Source of the DNA: Anoplolepis gracilipes
Taxonomy: Eukaryota > Arthropoda > Insecta > Hymenoptera > Formicidae
Assembly: GCF_047496725.1 (NCBI RefSeq)
Contig: NC_132971.1
Span: 8,329,001-8,393,000, forward strand
DNA: 64,000 nucleotides
Reading direction: 5' to 3'
Shown in pieces: positions 25,634 through 36,099 of this stretch; the stretch's first letter is position 1; every line of letters starts with the position of its first letter. The position numbers and the translations under genes were made by a program. Below the pieces are notes generated by a model that was given only the letters and a program-made list of their open reading frames with translations, searched no databases and was not told the DNA's origin.

Positions 25634-26995
25634 GTAAGACCATTTTTCTGGCTGATAATACATCTCCGTATCTATATTCTCCCTTTTATTACTTTTCTGG
25701 AAACACTTAATTACTATTTCGTGCACTTTTGTTTAACTTGATTTGGTTACTTCGCGGCGAACTGACCACAAGTAGCAAATTTCAAAAGAGAGATGTTGAT
25801 TCTTTCTCTTATCTTTTTATTAAACGACACGAGGATAAAAAATTAATGCCTGCTCGCTCCAAAATGTAATTACTATTTATAAGAATATAGATTAATTTTT
25901 TATTTTTATTAATAAAACATATTTTTTCTAAGAAAAAAGGGAAAAGGCAATATTTACATGATGAATCAAAATAAAAAAGAAATTTATATCATTTTTAAAT
26001 AAATATTTCCTTTGATCTTCTGACTCGTAAATTGATTAAGACACGTCACCCTAACATCGAAACACATAAGAAAGATTCTGTTTTTTGTATACGCGTAATT
26101 CTTGAATGCTATCTGAAAATAGTTTGATGATTGCCGATCGTGATAATTTTAGTCCAAAGTGTAGGTTGAATGACGCAAATCGAGACCGGTCGAAAAACAG
26201 GAAACCCACCGTTTCGGGCTTTCCGTCTCTTGTCTACTTTGAGACCTTTTTTCCCCGATTGTGCAACACGGTTCCACACTAAACCCTTGATATATATTTT
26301 GTAAAAATCGAATCGTGCGTAAAGTTGCACTCGTGTCTGGCAAAAGCCGTTCCTTTTTTCCGCTATCGTGTATATACCGCGATCCAATTTCCTGTCCGAT
26401 GCGCTCGCTCTACATGGGATCATTGTTTATTTCCGCCAGCGCGTGACAGCGAAAAAAATGCGAGTGTCGAGAAATCTCCGATACGATTTCGCGGGATTTG
26501 TAATATAAATTTGCACTGTAGAGAAAATCAGGCCTCTCGTTATTTTTCCCCTTGCTCGTTTTGCTTTATGTTATTTTTCAAATACATATATTACAATGAA
26601 CGTATCGGCGGTATTGGTGTGATATTTGTGACAGTCGCGAACATGTTAAAATTTTTTCGTTTTTAACGCAACAAGTCCTCTTATATTAAAACCAGAGAAT
26701 TATATTTGCCTGATAAATAATTGTTGTAAACCATTAAAAGCTTGATTGAAATACTTTTTTCCGGGCAACAAAACATTACGAAAAAAAATCTTTATTTTTA
26801 TTTTAGGTAAAGTAAATTCTTTGTTTTATCCTCTTCTAAATTAATTGATTACCTACCTACCACAAGAAAGAGATAATATTAGAGAATAACGAAAGTGTGA
26901 CAAGAATATTTGCATCTACGAAAACCTGATACATTAATGTTAGATAATATGTGCATGCATTCGCATAATCGTGGTAATGCAACGCGAAAGCGATC

Positions 26996-27000
<5 letters not shown>

Positions 27001-27062
<62 letters not shown>
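27001..27062. repeat. (GA)30 microsatellite
   Basis: Perfect GA tract of about 60 bp in the intron upstream of the exon at 27,213. The Arg-Glu open frame through it is not coding. Confidence 0.95.
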
Positions 27063-27067
<5 letters not shown>

Positions 27068-27212
27068 GAGGGAACTACTTAATATTCACGACAATAGTGC
27101 ATTTCCCGTTCACGCGAGTGTCAATATCATCGCGCCGTCTCCGCACGTTTATTGTTTCCACTCAACTGTGGATCGAAACTTTGACTTTATCTGATACAAA
27201 GTAATGAGACAG

Positions 27213-27420
27213 GGAGGTCGTGCGGTCGATGGAACGTCTCTACGCTGTGCCGTCGGAAAAGCTGCGGGTTTGGATGGTTTGGCTTACCGGCGTCGGCGAG
27301 ATAGCCGACGAGTGGCACAAATGGCTACGGGCGAACATTGATCTGATCACGCGGATAGCCGAGCGTCTTCAAATGGTCGCGAACAACGTCCCGGGAGGCA
27401 GCGGCAAGATTGAATCCGTT
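27213..27420 (+). CDS. Model A core exon, Trp-rich helical segment
   Basis: Acceptor ATGAGACAG and a consensus GTAAGT donor bound 208 nt. The first base completes a Val codon from the previous exon, followed by 69 codons. The translation has amphipathic helices (SEKLRVWMVWLTGVGEIADE, then WHKWLRANIDLITRIAERLQ), four Trp within about 20 residues, and a Gly/Ser hinge (NNVPGGSGK). It ends in phase 0. GC content is well above the flanking introns. The (GA)30 tract at 27,001-27,062 sits in the preceding intron. I do not recognise the domain. A helical protein-interaction or coiled-coil module is an inference only. Confidence 0.75.
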
Positions 27421-29160
27421 GTAAGTATTGACGCTATTTCGCTAAACCTCGATACTTGAGAGACGACGTGCCGAATCAATGTTGCGTTATATATTTTTCA
27501 ACTGCATTTATGCTTCTTATATAATGAATTTTTAGAGTGGAGAAGAAGCGATTTTAAATTAATATCTTTAAATGGGGCACTCTAATGGGAAAATTGATAA
27601 TTTAATTACGTATAAATTTCTGACTAAGAGTTTCGTTGGAAAATAGTCTAGAGGGGAAAGAAATTAATCCTTTTTTATGTTCGAGGAACTTAAAAAGCAC
27701 CAAAATTTTAATTCTCACGATTAAAGGCTAATTAAACAATCGCGCGTACAGTTACATTTTCGACTAGATTTTTCCTCGGGGAAACTTTGTCAGATTACTA
27801 AAAGAATAAAATTTCCTCGTTTTTCTCTTCCTGAATATATTCTACATTTGTTTCGTTTATCTAGGATATTGTTGCGATGTTGATATAATCAGACAGCCGT
27901 GTAATGAGAAAGTCAACGTAATACAACAATGTGTGGAAGTTGATCGTATCGGATGTATTATTTTATGAGAAAGAGAGAGACAAAGAAATTCCGCATACAT
28001 ACATATTGTGCAATGCCACAATGCGTTTTAATCATTCGTATCATATGAATTTTAAAGAATAATATTTCCAGCGGATTTTCATCGATATTTATTGCTTTTT
28101 CAGCTTTTTAACATTTGCAGCTCTCATTGCACGATAGACAATCATATTAATACTTGAATTAAAAGTAAAATATATTTTTTCATTTAGCATAAATATATAC
28201 TAAAGCTTAATATTCTTGCTGTACTTATTTTTTAAATAATTATTTTTATATAATGCAAAAAATGTAATATAAATAATTCGTAACATAATTACATGCCACA
28301 GATAATATATTTAATTAACGAAATGCTTGTAAATATAACTATCGCGTAATAATTATTAAATAACTGATATTACGCAATCGTTATCTTATATAATTTAATA
28401 TCGTTATTTTCTATTTGAACTACGAAACAAGAGTTTGAGCATTGAATCATCCAAAGTTTTCGTTTATCATTTCGATAACGTTTGATATTAGAATTCGCGA
28501 AAGAACGACAATATATATCAACGTGGTACTAAATCATAGATTTTATCTCGGATGCGCAGCGGTGCTTTCTTCTAATGTATGTATTACTATAATAAAAGAT
28601 GGAGCTTTACCTCAATTAATCTCTCTCGCGTAACGACCTGTCAAAGTTTCTCTTATGGTTATCATTATGCACATGATGTCGCATGCTTTTATCGAAACCA
28701 GTAAATCTTTATTTTGTACGCGTCCTTTGACCATTGTTTCGCGGACCAGACCGACGAAATCTGATAAATTTGATAATTTACCTTTTCACTAAAACGACAT
28801 GTTATGACCGAAAGATGCAAACATACAGTTACAAATGTCTAAATGTGTATGTGTGTGCGTACAGCAATAAAAAGATTTCATCAACCTCAGCGAATTGCAG
28901 TAAAATTATGGGAAAAGAAACGTGGATACATTTCGCAGGAAAATTTTAGGTCAGAAAAAAGGACGATATTTGCTATCAATATTTAGAGACGACTCTTGCA
29001 AACAGTACGATATCATGCATTTTCCACAAAATTGCAATATGTTACGTCTTAATATTTACTGAGTCGTATTTTGCGATTTAACGTTTATTCCTTCGAGCGA
29101 TAACACAGCGCAAAAACTTTAGAAATATTTCGTTTATTTTTTATAAATTTTCCTCCTCAG

Positions 29161-29235
29161 GCGAAAATATGTTTTGAAAGAGAAAGAATACGGGACGAAA
29201 AGAGAGGACGAGCGAGCTGCGGAACATTTTCAAGA
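29161..29235 (+). CDS. Possible cassette exon of model A
   Basis: A very good acceptor (ATTTTCCTCCTCAG) and a weaker donor (AAGA then GTACCT) define 75 nt. This is an exact multiple of three that preserves phase 0 on both sides and could be included or skipped. In the phase-0 frame it reads AKICFERERIRDEKRGRASC and five more residues. The +1 frame (KYVLKEKEYGTKREDERAAE and on) looks more protein-like but does not fit the neighbouring exons. Direct splicing from 27,420 to 29,333 is also in phase, so this exon is optional in the model. Confidence 0.35.
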
Positions 29236-29332
29236 GTACCTTAAAAACTATTTATTCGCCTCGTTTCTTTTCAGTTCCGTTATACGAAATTTCATGATCT
29301 TAACGCAGTAGTGTTTATCTTTCGTTTCATAG

Positions 29333-29417
29333 ACAAATGTTAAGTCTGAGGAAATCCTTGATAACGCGATGTCAAAGGAGAAGGAGGAGAAAGACGTACC
29401 TTCTAATGCCCTTAACG
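29333..29417 (+). CDS. Model A exon, Lys/Glu-rich
   Basis: Acceptor TTTCGTTTCATAG and donor G/GTAATA bound 85 nt, 28 codons plus one base. The peptide TNVKSEEILDNAMSKEKEEK followed by DVPSNALN is highly charged and probably helical then disordered. The leftover G plus the CC that opens the next exon gives an Ala codon, and phase continuity on both sides supports the exon. Function unknown. Confidence 0.65.
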
Positions 29418-30094
29418 GTAATACTTGTGCATCTTTATTACATATCAAAATCCTAATACGCGTACATAAAATCCGGAGCAAAACTTTTAATTAAAACTTT
29501 TTATATTACATATAATTTTTATTTGAAATTCTTCACACTATATATATATATCGCTAAAAAAATAACGAAACAAAATTTAAAGTAAATTTCCAACGCAAAT
29601 AGTACAATGCGATTATTAAATGAAAAAAAATTCGGTAATATTTTTGATATATATATATAAAGGTAATCTAAAGCCGCGTGCATTGTTTCCCACGTTTTAA
29701 GTCGTGCAAGGCTTTTACGTTATCCCAAACAGATTTTACATAGCTTTACAGCAGAGATTTTCAAGCGAGATATTAGCCGGTTAATATCTCGGGTGGGATT
29801 TTATGTATTTAACATAATATCAAAGTTTCACATTATATAAACTCCATATAAAGCCGACTAAAATACGACACAAATGCTTGCACGCGTTTAGTCAAAATTG
29901 CGATTGTTATTAAAAGCTTTTATTTTCAAAACAGACATTCTTTTTTAATAAAGATCCTAATAAAAATGGATTTGTATTTTTCATCGCATTTCAATCTTTG
30001 AAAAATTCGATCCAAAGGATGTCTTGTTGCGAGAAGAAAACAAAATCTTTTTGAGCATTATCACACACAAACGTTACGTTTATAATGATTTCAG

Positions 30095-30321
30095 CCACGA
30101 AAGGCAACTCTTTTGTCACCGGTTTAGAAGAGCCTGGAATCATCAATGAAGCCAGTAACGGTACATTATCTGCCGCGAAAGTATCATTGAAGGAGCGAGT
30201 CGATGAATCATCGGAAGCAACGGCAATCGAATCGAGCGCGAACGAAGAAAATTCGTCGACGTCACAAACTCACAATAATCCGATAAACGCGAGCGCTGGT
30301 AATCCCTTCGCGAACGCGTGA
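30095..30321 (+). CDS. Model A last exon, Ser/Asn/Glu-rich tail
   Basis: Acceptor ATAATGATTTCAG opens in the correct phase and reads ATKGNSFVTGLEEPGIINEA, then a Ser/Glu/Asn-rich stretch (VDESSEATAIESSANEENSS), and ends NPFANA before TGA. The composition is that of an intrinsically disordered C-terminus. No AATAAA was found in the next 400 nt. A donor-like G/GTAATC at 30,299 lies 21 nt before the stop, so the stop may be skipped if the transcript splices on into the model B exons. As written, model A codes about 230 residues from 25,010 onward, without its N-terminus. Confidence 0.62.
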
Positions 30322-30959
30322 TATCGCGAGATTATTTCGCGCACACACGTAGCGCCCGGGATAGATGATGACCTTTCATAAACTGAAAGCAGGGTGTTTA
30401 AGAGAAAGGCCAAAGTACATCTGACTCTCCTGTTTTTACAGAAGGGCAAACTTTATTTATTTAGTTAGAAAGTGAAACAAATATAATAATTTAACAGAGA
30501 GGAGAGAGACTAATCTGAAAAGCTGTCCTTGGTAAAACGAGATAAATTGTAAAAAGTACGGTGTCGTTCCTACAAATTTGAAATTACCCGCCTTTAAAGT
30601 TAAACAATCTTTGTGTGGAGGCTTTCCGTTTTCCGCGATATAACTTTAAAATATTTACATACATTTTCCCTCGAATGAAGAATTATTGCGCGGAGCTTGA
30701 CATAGCTGGAGTCACCGTGACTTCATATTCATCAGTTGTTTGCCTACAGATCCGTCAGGGTGGCTGTCGTGCTTAATCTGGCGCACCACCTGACGTACGG
30801 ATTGCACGTGACGTTTCGCGGCGTATTTCATTTCACCTGCGAGTCCGATGTACAGGGCTACACGCTCTATCTGTACAATAGGATCTTCAGCATTGTCTGC
30901 AGGAATATTGGCTTTTGGTTGAAGGAAGGATAGGTGGAGGTGGAGAAAGGGAGAGCACG

Positions 30960-31100
30960 ATGACGACGACGACGATGGCAGCAGATGCAAGCGAGACGGC
31001 AGAGAGAACCACGACAGTTTGGCCAATAGGAACAAGGTGGCAGCCTTTGACTCGTTGTCCCCCGATCGAGAAGAAAGCGGATCAGATGGAAACGATTCGG
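30960..31100 (+). CDS. Model B first coding exon
   Basis: The ATG start at 30,960 (a second in-frame ATG at 30,975 has a better context, ACGACGATGG) is followed by 47 codons: MTTTTMAADASETAERTTTV, then WPIGTRWQPLTRCPPIEKKA and DQMETIR. The donor is CGG/GTAACT at phase 0, which joins exactly to the exon at 31,516. The frame is open upstream to 30,882, so the true 5' end could be an acceptor there rather than a start codon. A competing minus-strand frame (30,712-31,035) and a short + frame (Asp-rich) overlap it. Only this frame continues into the next exon without a stop. Confidence 0.5.
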
Positions 31101-31515
31101 GTAACTTTATCTATTCGTTCCTTCTTCCACCCGCACGCACGTGCAATTCCTCTGCAATCGTCAATCTCTCGCCGTCTATAAAAAGGTGATCGAAGAGCTT
31201 CCAAATGACATTTCGATCTTTCTTTCTTCCGCGATATAGAGGGCCGACAATCTTTCCCGATACCATTGTTATTTATTGTATTTTATTAGATAGATACAAT
31301 AAAAACGTAGCTTAAAAAGCAAACTCGAAACAATAAACCGAATCGCATCAAGTCATGTGCTCCAGTTTTCTGATAACATTCCATTGTATATGACTTTGCA
31401 CGCGTATCGAAATTTCACTTATTTCCGGCAAATTTGAGAGTTTATTTTTTTTTTTTAATTTGTTACTTTAAATGCTTTTCAATTTAATTGAAGGACGGTC
31501 GTTTAATTTTCGCAG

Positions 31516-31629
31516 AGTCTTAAAATGCCGCAGACCGAGATAGAAAGGACCGAATTCCTGAAGAATTTTACGCATCAAGCCACCTTATTCGGATCTTATT
31601 ACAAGCATTGGATAGAAACCGCTGATCAA
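31516..31629 (+). CDS. Model B exon, charged/aromatic helix
   Basis: Acceptor TTTAATTTTCGCAG and donor CAA/GTAACT bound 114 nt, phase 0 on both ends. The 38 codons read SLKMPQTEIERTEFLKNFTH, then QATLFGSYYKHWIETADQ, a helical, aromatic-rich stretch. The flanking DNA is AT-rich and full of stops, so the open frame stands out. Family not recognised. Confidence 0.75.
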
Positions 31630-31870
31630 GTAACTATCTCATAAAATATTTTCTTTTAATCTCACGATATAAGGGGCGTTCTGTTAATTCCGGTTCTTTA
31701 TTGCCCACGGCGCACTCGCGAATCTCATTATAGGAATACAAGAATTTTCTCGAAGAGATATCGGATTATATCTCCTTACTCTCTCTGATGCGAAAAACAG
31801 TGAAACACAAAAAGAAATTAATACTTTTCAAGGAAATATAACATTAGAGTTGAATAAGAGAATAATAATA

Positions 31871-33167
31871 GGGAAACGTGGGGTAGAACGGCACCGCGGG
31901 GTACAATGGTGCAAAGTTGATATCTTTTTACAGAGATGCTACCATGAAATATGTTGCAATTATTACTATTAGGTGTGTGCGATTCTGACGCAGTGAGTTG
32001 AGCGTCTGCTCACTATGCCTAAGATCTCGGGTTCAAATCCGACCAGATATTTCGAATTTTTATTCGATTTAATTTGATCGCCACCTCTCGGATGGTAATG
32101 GCAATCCACCGAAGAGTATCTTGCCACTAAAATTCCCTCTATTTAGGCCGTTCGGAACGGCATTAAAAAGTAGGTCCCTATGACTGCAGATAAGACGCTC
32201 TCTCTGCGGTCATATGCTAGAAACAGAATGGGCTACGGAAGGAGGTGTGAAGAAAGGTTGGAAGGGGTTGGTGGTGTACCTTAAAAACACCCCGGCTAAT
32301 CCCAAGGGAAGTCGGGTATAGGTCCCCTTATTACTAGTAGGTGTCTCTTTCTGTGTGTTGTTATCAATAGTCGCAATATTTTTAGTTGAAAGTTGTTATT
32401 TTATTATTTTATTATGAAAATTATTTAATGCACTTGCTGTGCTCTCCGCGACTGAGTTGTAATTTTTTGATATATTTACATAAGGTAAACAATGAGGTAA
32501 ACAATAAGATAAAATTCTATTTTTTATTACCGTACATTTATGTTTTAAAATGATCTTTTCTTGTTAATTTCTTACCGTGTTTATGTAAATATTGATTAAT
32601 TATTTTTTATATGATTAAAAGTAAATAAATACGTTTTGAGGCTTAATGAAATATTAGCTCACGAAATGTTGTACTTTTTATTTTTATACTAGAGAAAGAA
32701 AGAGAGTATACATAGATGCTGTCTTTCAAAATTAATACCAAAAATTATTACATTAAAGGATATTTTTCCATGTTTTAAAGAGAAAAATATTTATTATAAC
32801 AAGAGAATTGTTTTTATTTATTAATTTATAGTTATCATTTAAAAATACAAATCTATATTCTTATGTTCTATATATCATATTATAATATACAACTTTTAAG
32901 AAGTTTTAGACATCAATGTTAATGAAATAAACAAGTTTTGGAGGTAGTTTATTATACCCCGCATGAAAAGCATATCACGAAAATCTAGGCTTTTACTAAA
33001 TCAATAATCTCGTCTATTTAAACTATTATTTTATAATAAACTTGTATTTTTTCTTATAGTGGATATTCCAAAGAATGTTTTTAGTAAAAAAAAAAGATCG
33101 ATTTATTTTTTTTAATGTGTTGAAAACTTGCTCAATGCTTACGTTGGCCGTTCTACTCCACGTTCCC
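31871..33167. mobile_element. TA-flanked inverted-repeat element carrying a nested SINE
   Basis: The left end GGGAAACGTGGGGTAGAACG and the right end, read on the opposite strand, GGGAACGTGGAGTAGAACG match over about 20 bases with one indel and one substitution. Both ends abut a TA dinucleotide (31869-31870 and 33168-33169), the target duplication of Tc1/mariner-like elements. After removing the inner SINE about 930 bp remain, AT-rich and without a transposase frame, so the copy is non-autonomous. It lies wholly within the model B intron between 31,629 and 33,276. Superfamily assignment beyond TA-targeting is inference. Confidence 0.75.
31977..32330 (+). mobile_element. tRNA-derived SINE with 14-bp target duplication
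   Basis: The body is bounded by direct repeats TTACTATTAGGTGT (31963-31976) and TTACTAGTAGGTGT (32331-32344), 13/14 identical. The head has RNA polymerase III internal promoter boxes at normal tRNA spacing: TGACGCAGTGAG (A box, 31986-31997) and GGTTCAAATCC (B box, 32030-32040). The roughly 290-bp tail is GC-richer than its surroundings (GTAGGTCCCTATGAC, ACACCCCGGCTAATCCC) and has no poly(A), so it probably borrows the 3' end of a partner LINE. It is inserted inside the TA-flanked element at 31871-33167 and is therefore the younger of the two. Confidence 0.85.
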
Positions 33168-33275
33168 TATAACGCGTGAAAATAAAAAAAAAATCAACTA
33201 TCGTAATATCTAATTACAAAGCGAATGAAAGTTATTCTATCGGTCTTATTAATAGTCTTACACGTGGCATTTCAG

Positions 33276-33301
33276 TTTCGCCGCTATGACAGTCAATCAC
33301 A
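33276..33301 (+). CDS. Model B 26-nt micro-exon
   Basis: Acceptor CGTGGCATTTCAG and a consensus GTAAGT donor bound TTTCGCCGCTATGACAGTCA plus six bases, coding FRRYDSQS and two bases of Gln. If the donor is not used, the next in-frame codon is TAA, formed within the GTAAGT itself, so the protein would stop there. If used, the following exon must begin at 33,438 to keep frame. If the micro-exon is skipped, 31,629 joins 33,415 in phase 0. Both outcomes are possible. Confidence 0.45.
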
Positions 33302-33414
33302 GTAAGTCTCGCATCACTACTATATCATTTATTAGCTCTTACAATTCAGATGAATTATGACGATAATGCGTATCCCGCATGATGTCGATTCCTGTAGTAC
33401 TACTTTCGCGACAG

Positions 33415-33999
33415 GCCGTAAAGGAAATTGCCGGCAGAACGGTGATGACCACAGCAAAATTTCGAGGAACGGACGACAGCGACTCGATGTTGGATGTAGC
33501 AGCTTCGCAGGCTGCTCAATATTCAATGAAGGAACTTGAAAGCGCCGTCGCTCAACCGATAGAAGGAACCATGGCTGCAACGGCGGAAACGCCGATGCCG
33601 AGCCGGATTGATCCCCCGACGACGGATGCACTTGGGCGGGACACCGACGAAACGTCGATAGCGTTATCGGATGATCAATCCAAAGTAGTTGAGCCATCCA
33701 CGAAGAAGGAGACAGCCGGAATGGAGGCTGAATCTCCCTCTGCGGAACTGGATGCCGCCGAGTCCCCCTCTGCGGAACTGGATGCCGCCGAGTCCCCCTC
33801 TGCGGAACTGGATGCCGCCGAGTCCCCCTCTGCGGAACTGGATGCCGCCGAGTCCCCCTCTGCGGAACCCGACGCCGCGTCCCCGTCTGTGGAACCGGAT
33901 GCGACATCCCTGCAACCGGAAACGACATCCAAGATGTGGCCGACAATGGAACCGGCCATCGTCTCGACACCGCCGTCCAAAATCGCCGAGACATTATCG
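33415..33999 (+). CDS. Model B large exon with 10-residue repeats
   Basis: A 585-nt open exon in phase 0 from an acceptor TTTCGCGACAG (or from 33,438 after CCGGCAG if the micro-exon is included) to a TCG/GTACGT donor. The first third is mixed (FRGTDDSDSMLDVAASQAAQ). Then come five 30-nt repeats at 33,730-33,879 coding ESPSAELDAA, the last reading ESPSAEPDAA. A degenerate tail (SPSVEPDATS) and a Pro/Thr/Ser-rich stretch follow. The region is acidic, low-complexity and almost certainly disordered. Reading past the donor stays open to 34,314 (VRKSRRAYAKNDIAPKIPYS and on), so an intron-retained basic C-terminus or a later donor at about 34,084 (CAA/GTATTT) is possible. Function unknown. Confidence 0.7.
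33730..33879. repeat. Coding minisatellite, 5 x 30 bp
   Basis: Units of 30 nt (GAGTCCCCCTCTGCGGAACT then GGATGCCGCC). Copies 2-4 are identical, copy 1 differs at two bases, and copy 5 has CCCGAC in place of CTGGAT and GCG for the final GCC. Near-identity at synonymous sites points to recent expansion. Because the unit is a multiple of three, several other frames are open too, including a 231-codon minus-strand frame (33,332-34,027). Confidence 0.92.
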
Positions 34000-34981
34000 G
34001 TACGTAAATCGAGAAGAGCGTATGCAAAAAACGATATTGCTCCGAAAATTCCGTACAGCATTGTACCGGAAATGTTGAACCAAGTATTTACAAGCTACAG
34101 TCCACAGATTTTGATGAAACTTGCTAGATATGCACGCAGGAGTAATGTAAATAAGTCGAATCGTGTTTTTCGTTTCCATTCAATGTCATCGGAATATATG
34201 AGAAATAAGAGACAATTTTTCCCGATATCTTTCTCGATAAAAGATAAATATGAAAAAAAAAAAGATAATTTTGTTTCTCGCGCTCTTTTTAGAAATTTCA
34301 AAATTGTACGTTAATTAAATTTGTATTTTTTTGTTATTTTTTTCTGTATAAAAAAAAATTAATTGACGTACTATTCTATAAAATTTTAAAGTTAAGAAAA
34401 AAACCATATCGGAAGAGCGCAAAAGATAAAATTATAGCTTCCAAAATAATTTTACGACAAATATATGTAGATACACAGAATATATGTAGATTCATAAAGC
34501 GAAAATTGCGAGAACTAATATTAAATGTTAAACTGGAAATCAGATCGTAATGATATCACATGATGTGAAAGATTGAAAATATCTTGAAATTTAGAGTACC
34601 ATGTAATTTCGAGATACGAAATTAATGTTGACAGTGACGCAGACACTGGTCAACGTTCGAAAGCGACGGCGAACATTCGAATAGCATTACGGCAATCAAT
34701 CAGACCGCTATTAGCTCGCTGCAATCAATCGTTACGTTTGATAGCACCACTTTACTCGCTATGCAGAAGTAAAACTAAGTTTCTGCTACCGCAATCCATC
34801 TATCGGCTGTTTAAATGTCAATGACATGGCCTGCACTAATTGCATAACTAGGCGATGATCACGGCATAAGCGGCTTTTCGTATTAAACGAATATTCGCCA
34901 AGGAATACTTGAGAACATCACCTTTAAGTAGCTCGGAATAATATATCTGTATACATTTTTTGTTATTTTAATTCTTTGTAG

Positions 34982-34985
<4 letters not shown>

Positions 34986-35039
<54 letters not shown>
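34986..35039. repeat. (GA)27 microsatellite
   Basis: Perfect AG/GA tract inside the last intron of model B. Confidence 0.95.
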
Positions 35040-35042
<3 letters not shown>

Positions 35043-35725
35043 ATTTTACAGCTTTACACGTGCATTTTTTGATGTTGTCATATTATAAATTGTATTATAG
35101 TCATGTTATTCCATCTTTTTAAAGGAAATTATATCGTGATGGAAATTTTATGCTGATCATACGATAATATGCTGTCTATAGTTTGATATTTGTAAACACA
35201 ATGCATGGCAAATTGTTCTCAGCCGCGAGTTAGAAGATGATAGACAGTGTCAATTTATCATCGTCTCTGCTTACGTTAGTGTAACAGTGAGTGTAACGTG
35301 TTTATTTAGTATCCAGATTCCATCGGTGAAACGTTGGACCGATATCGAGTTTAGAGATTAATGATTTGTTTGTAACACACTCGACAAAATGCGATCAGTT
35401 TGCAAAATTACTGGCAGCCTGTATTATCTGAATAGACAATCTGCTTTTAGCGAGAAAAGCCCCCCATAATATCTCGAAAATAATATATATATATATATAT
35501 ATTAATCATATTGAATATATATTTGTAATACATTGTTTGAATATATAGATTATAATGATATTGAAAATTTCATGCAATATCGAAAGCCGTCTCAATTTAA
35601 AGTTTTATATAAAATCCTTTCACATTATAAATAATATAATAATATCATGTAAAGCTATATATGTTCTTCAGTTATATGGTAATAATTTTACTTTTGTGCA
35701 AAACTAACAATGTATTTAATTATAG

Positions 35726-35956
35726 CAAGAAGCAGTAGCGAAACGTAAGGCGGCCGAAAAACTGCTTAGGGATATGGCACGGGCCGAAGAAAATATTCCA
35801 TACTTCTTCTACTTGAAGGCAGAGCCCGACATGGATATTGCAATTCGGTACAATGACGAGAAAGTAATACCGCCGGATCTTGATCGCGAAAGTATCTCCG
35901 TCGATCGCAAACATCTGTATTTCAATCTGACTGATAAACCCGGCAGAGATTGGTAA
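35726..35956 (+). CDS. Model B terminal exon
   Basis: Acceptor TGTATTTAATTATAG opens in phase 0: QEAVAKRKAAEKLLRDMARA, a basic amphipathic helix. Then follow EENIPYFFYLKAEPDMDIAI, RYNDEKVIPPDLDRESISVD and RKHLYFNLTDKPGRDW, ending in TAA. This gives 76 residues, a clean frame with coding-like composition in AT-rich flanks. AATAAA at 36,062 lies 106 nt after the stop, which supports a true 3' end. A donor-like TTG/GTAAAT overlaps the stop, so extension is not excluded. Together model B would encode about 345-355 residues. No known domain was recognised. Confidence 0.75.
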   Translation, partial: QEAVAKRKAAEKLLRDMARAEENIPYFFYLKAEPDMDIAIRYNDEKVIPPDLDRESISVDRKHLYFNLTDKPGRDW

Positions 35957-36061
35957 ATCCTGATTATCAAGATATGTATTATATTCTCTAAAAAAAAATT
36001 ATTAAATAGAAAAATAATATATTACTGACACAAATGTAACGAGTATATAAAAAAAAAGATG

Positions 36062-36067
36062 AATAAA
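36062..36067 (+). terminator. Polyadenylation signal of model B
   Basis: AATAAA 106 nt past the model B stop codon, followed by further overlapping AATAAA copies to about 36,100. Several are in A-rich sequence, so the precise cleavage site cannot be read. Confidence 0.5.
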
Positions 36068-36099
36068 TAAAATTAATAGAAAAAAATAAATAAATAAAA

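Noticed and set aside
31986..32040. tRNA gene
   Set aside because: A and B boxes are present, but there is no matching acceptor stem or anticodon arm, and the segment is the head of a longer unit with target duplications, so it is a SINE.
33332..34027. 231-codon minus-strand frame
   Set aside because: It is the antisense shadow of the model B repeat exon; the 30-nt unit keeps several frames open.
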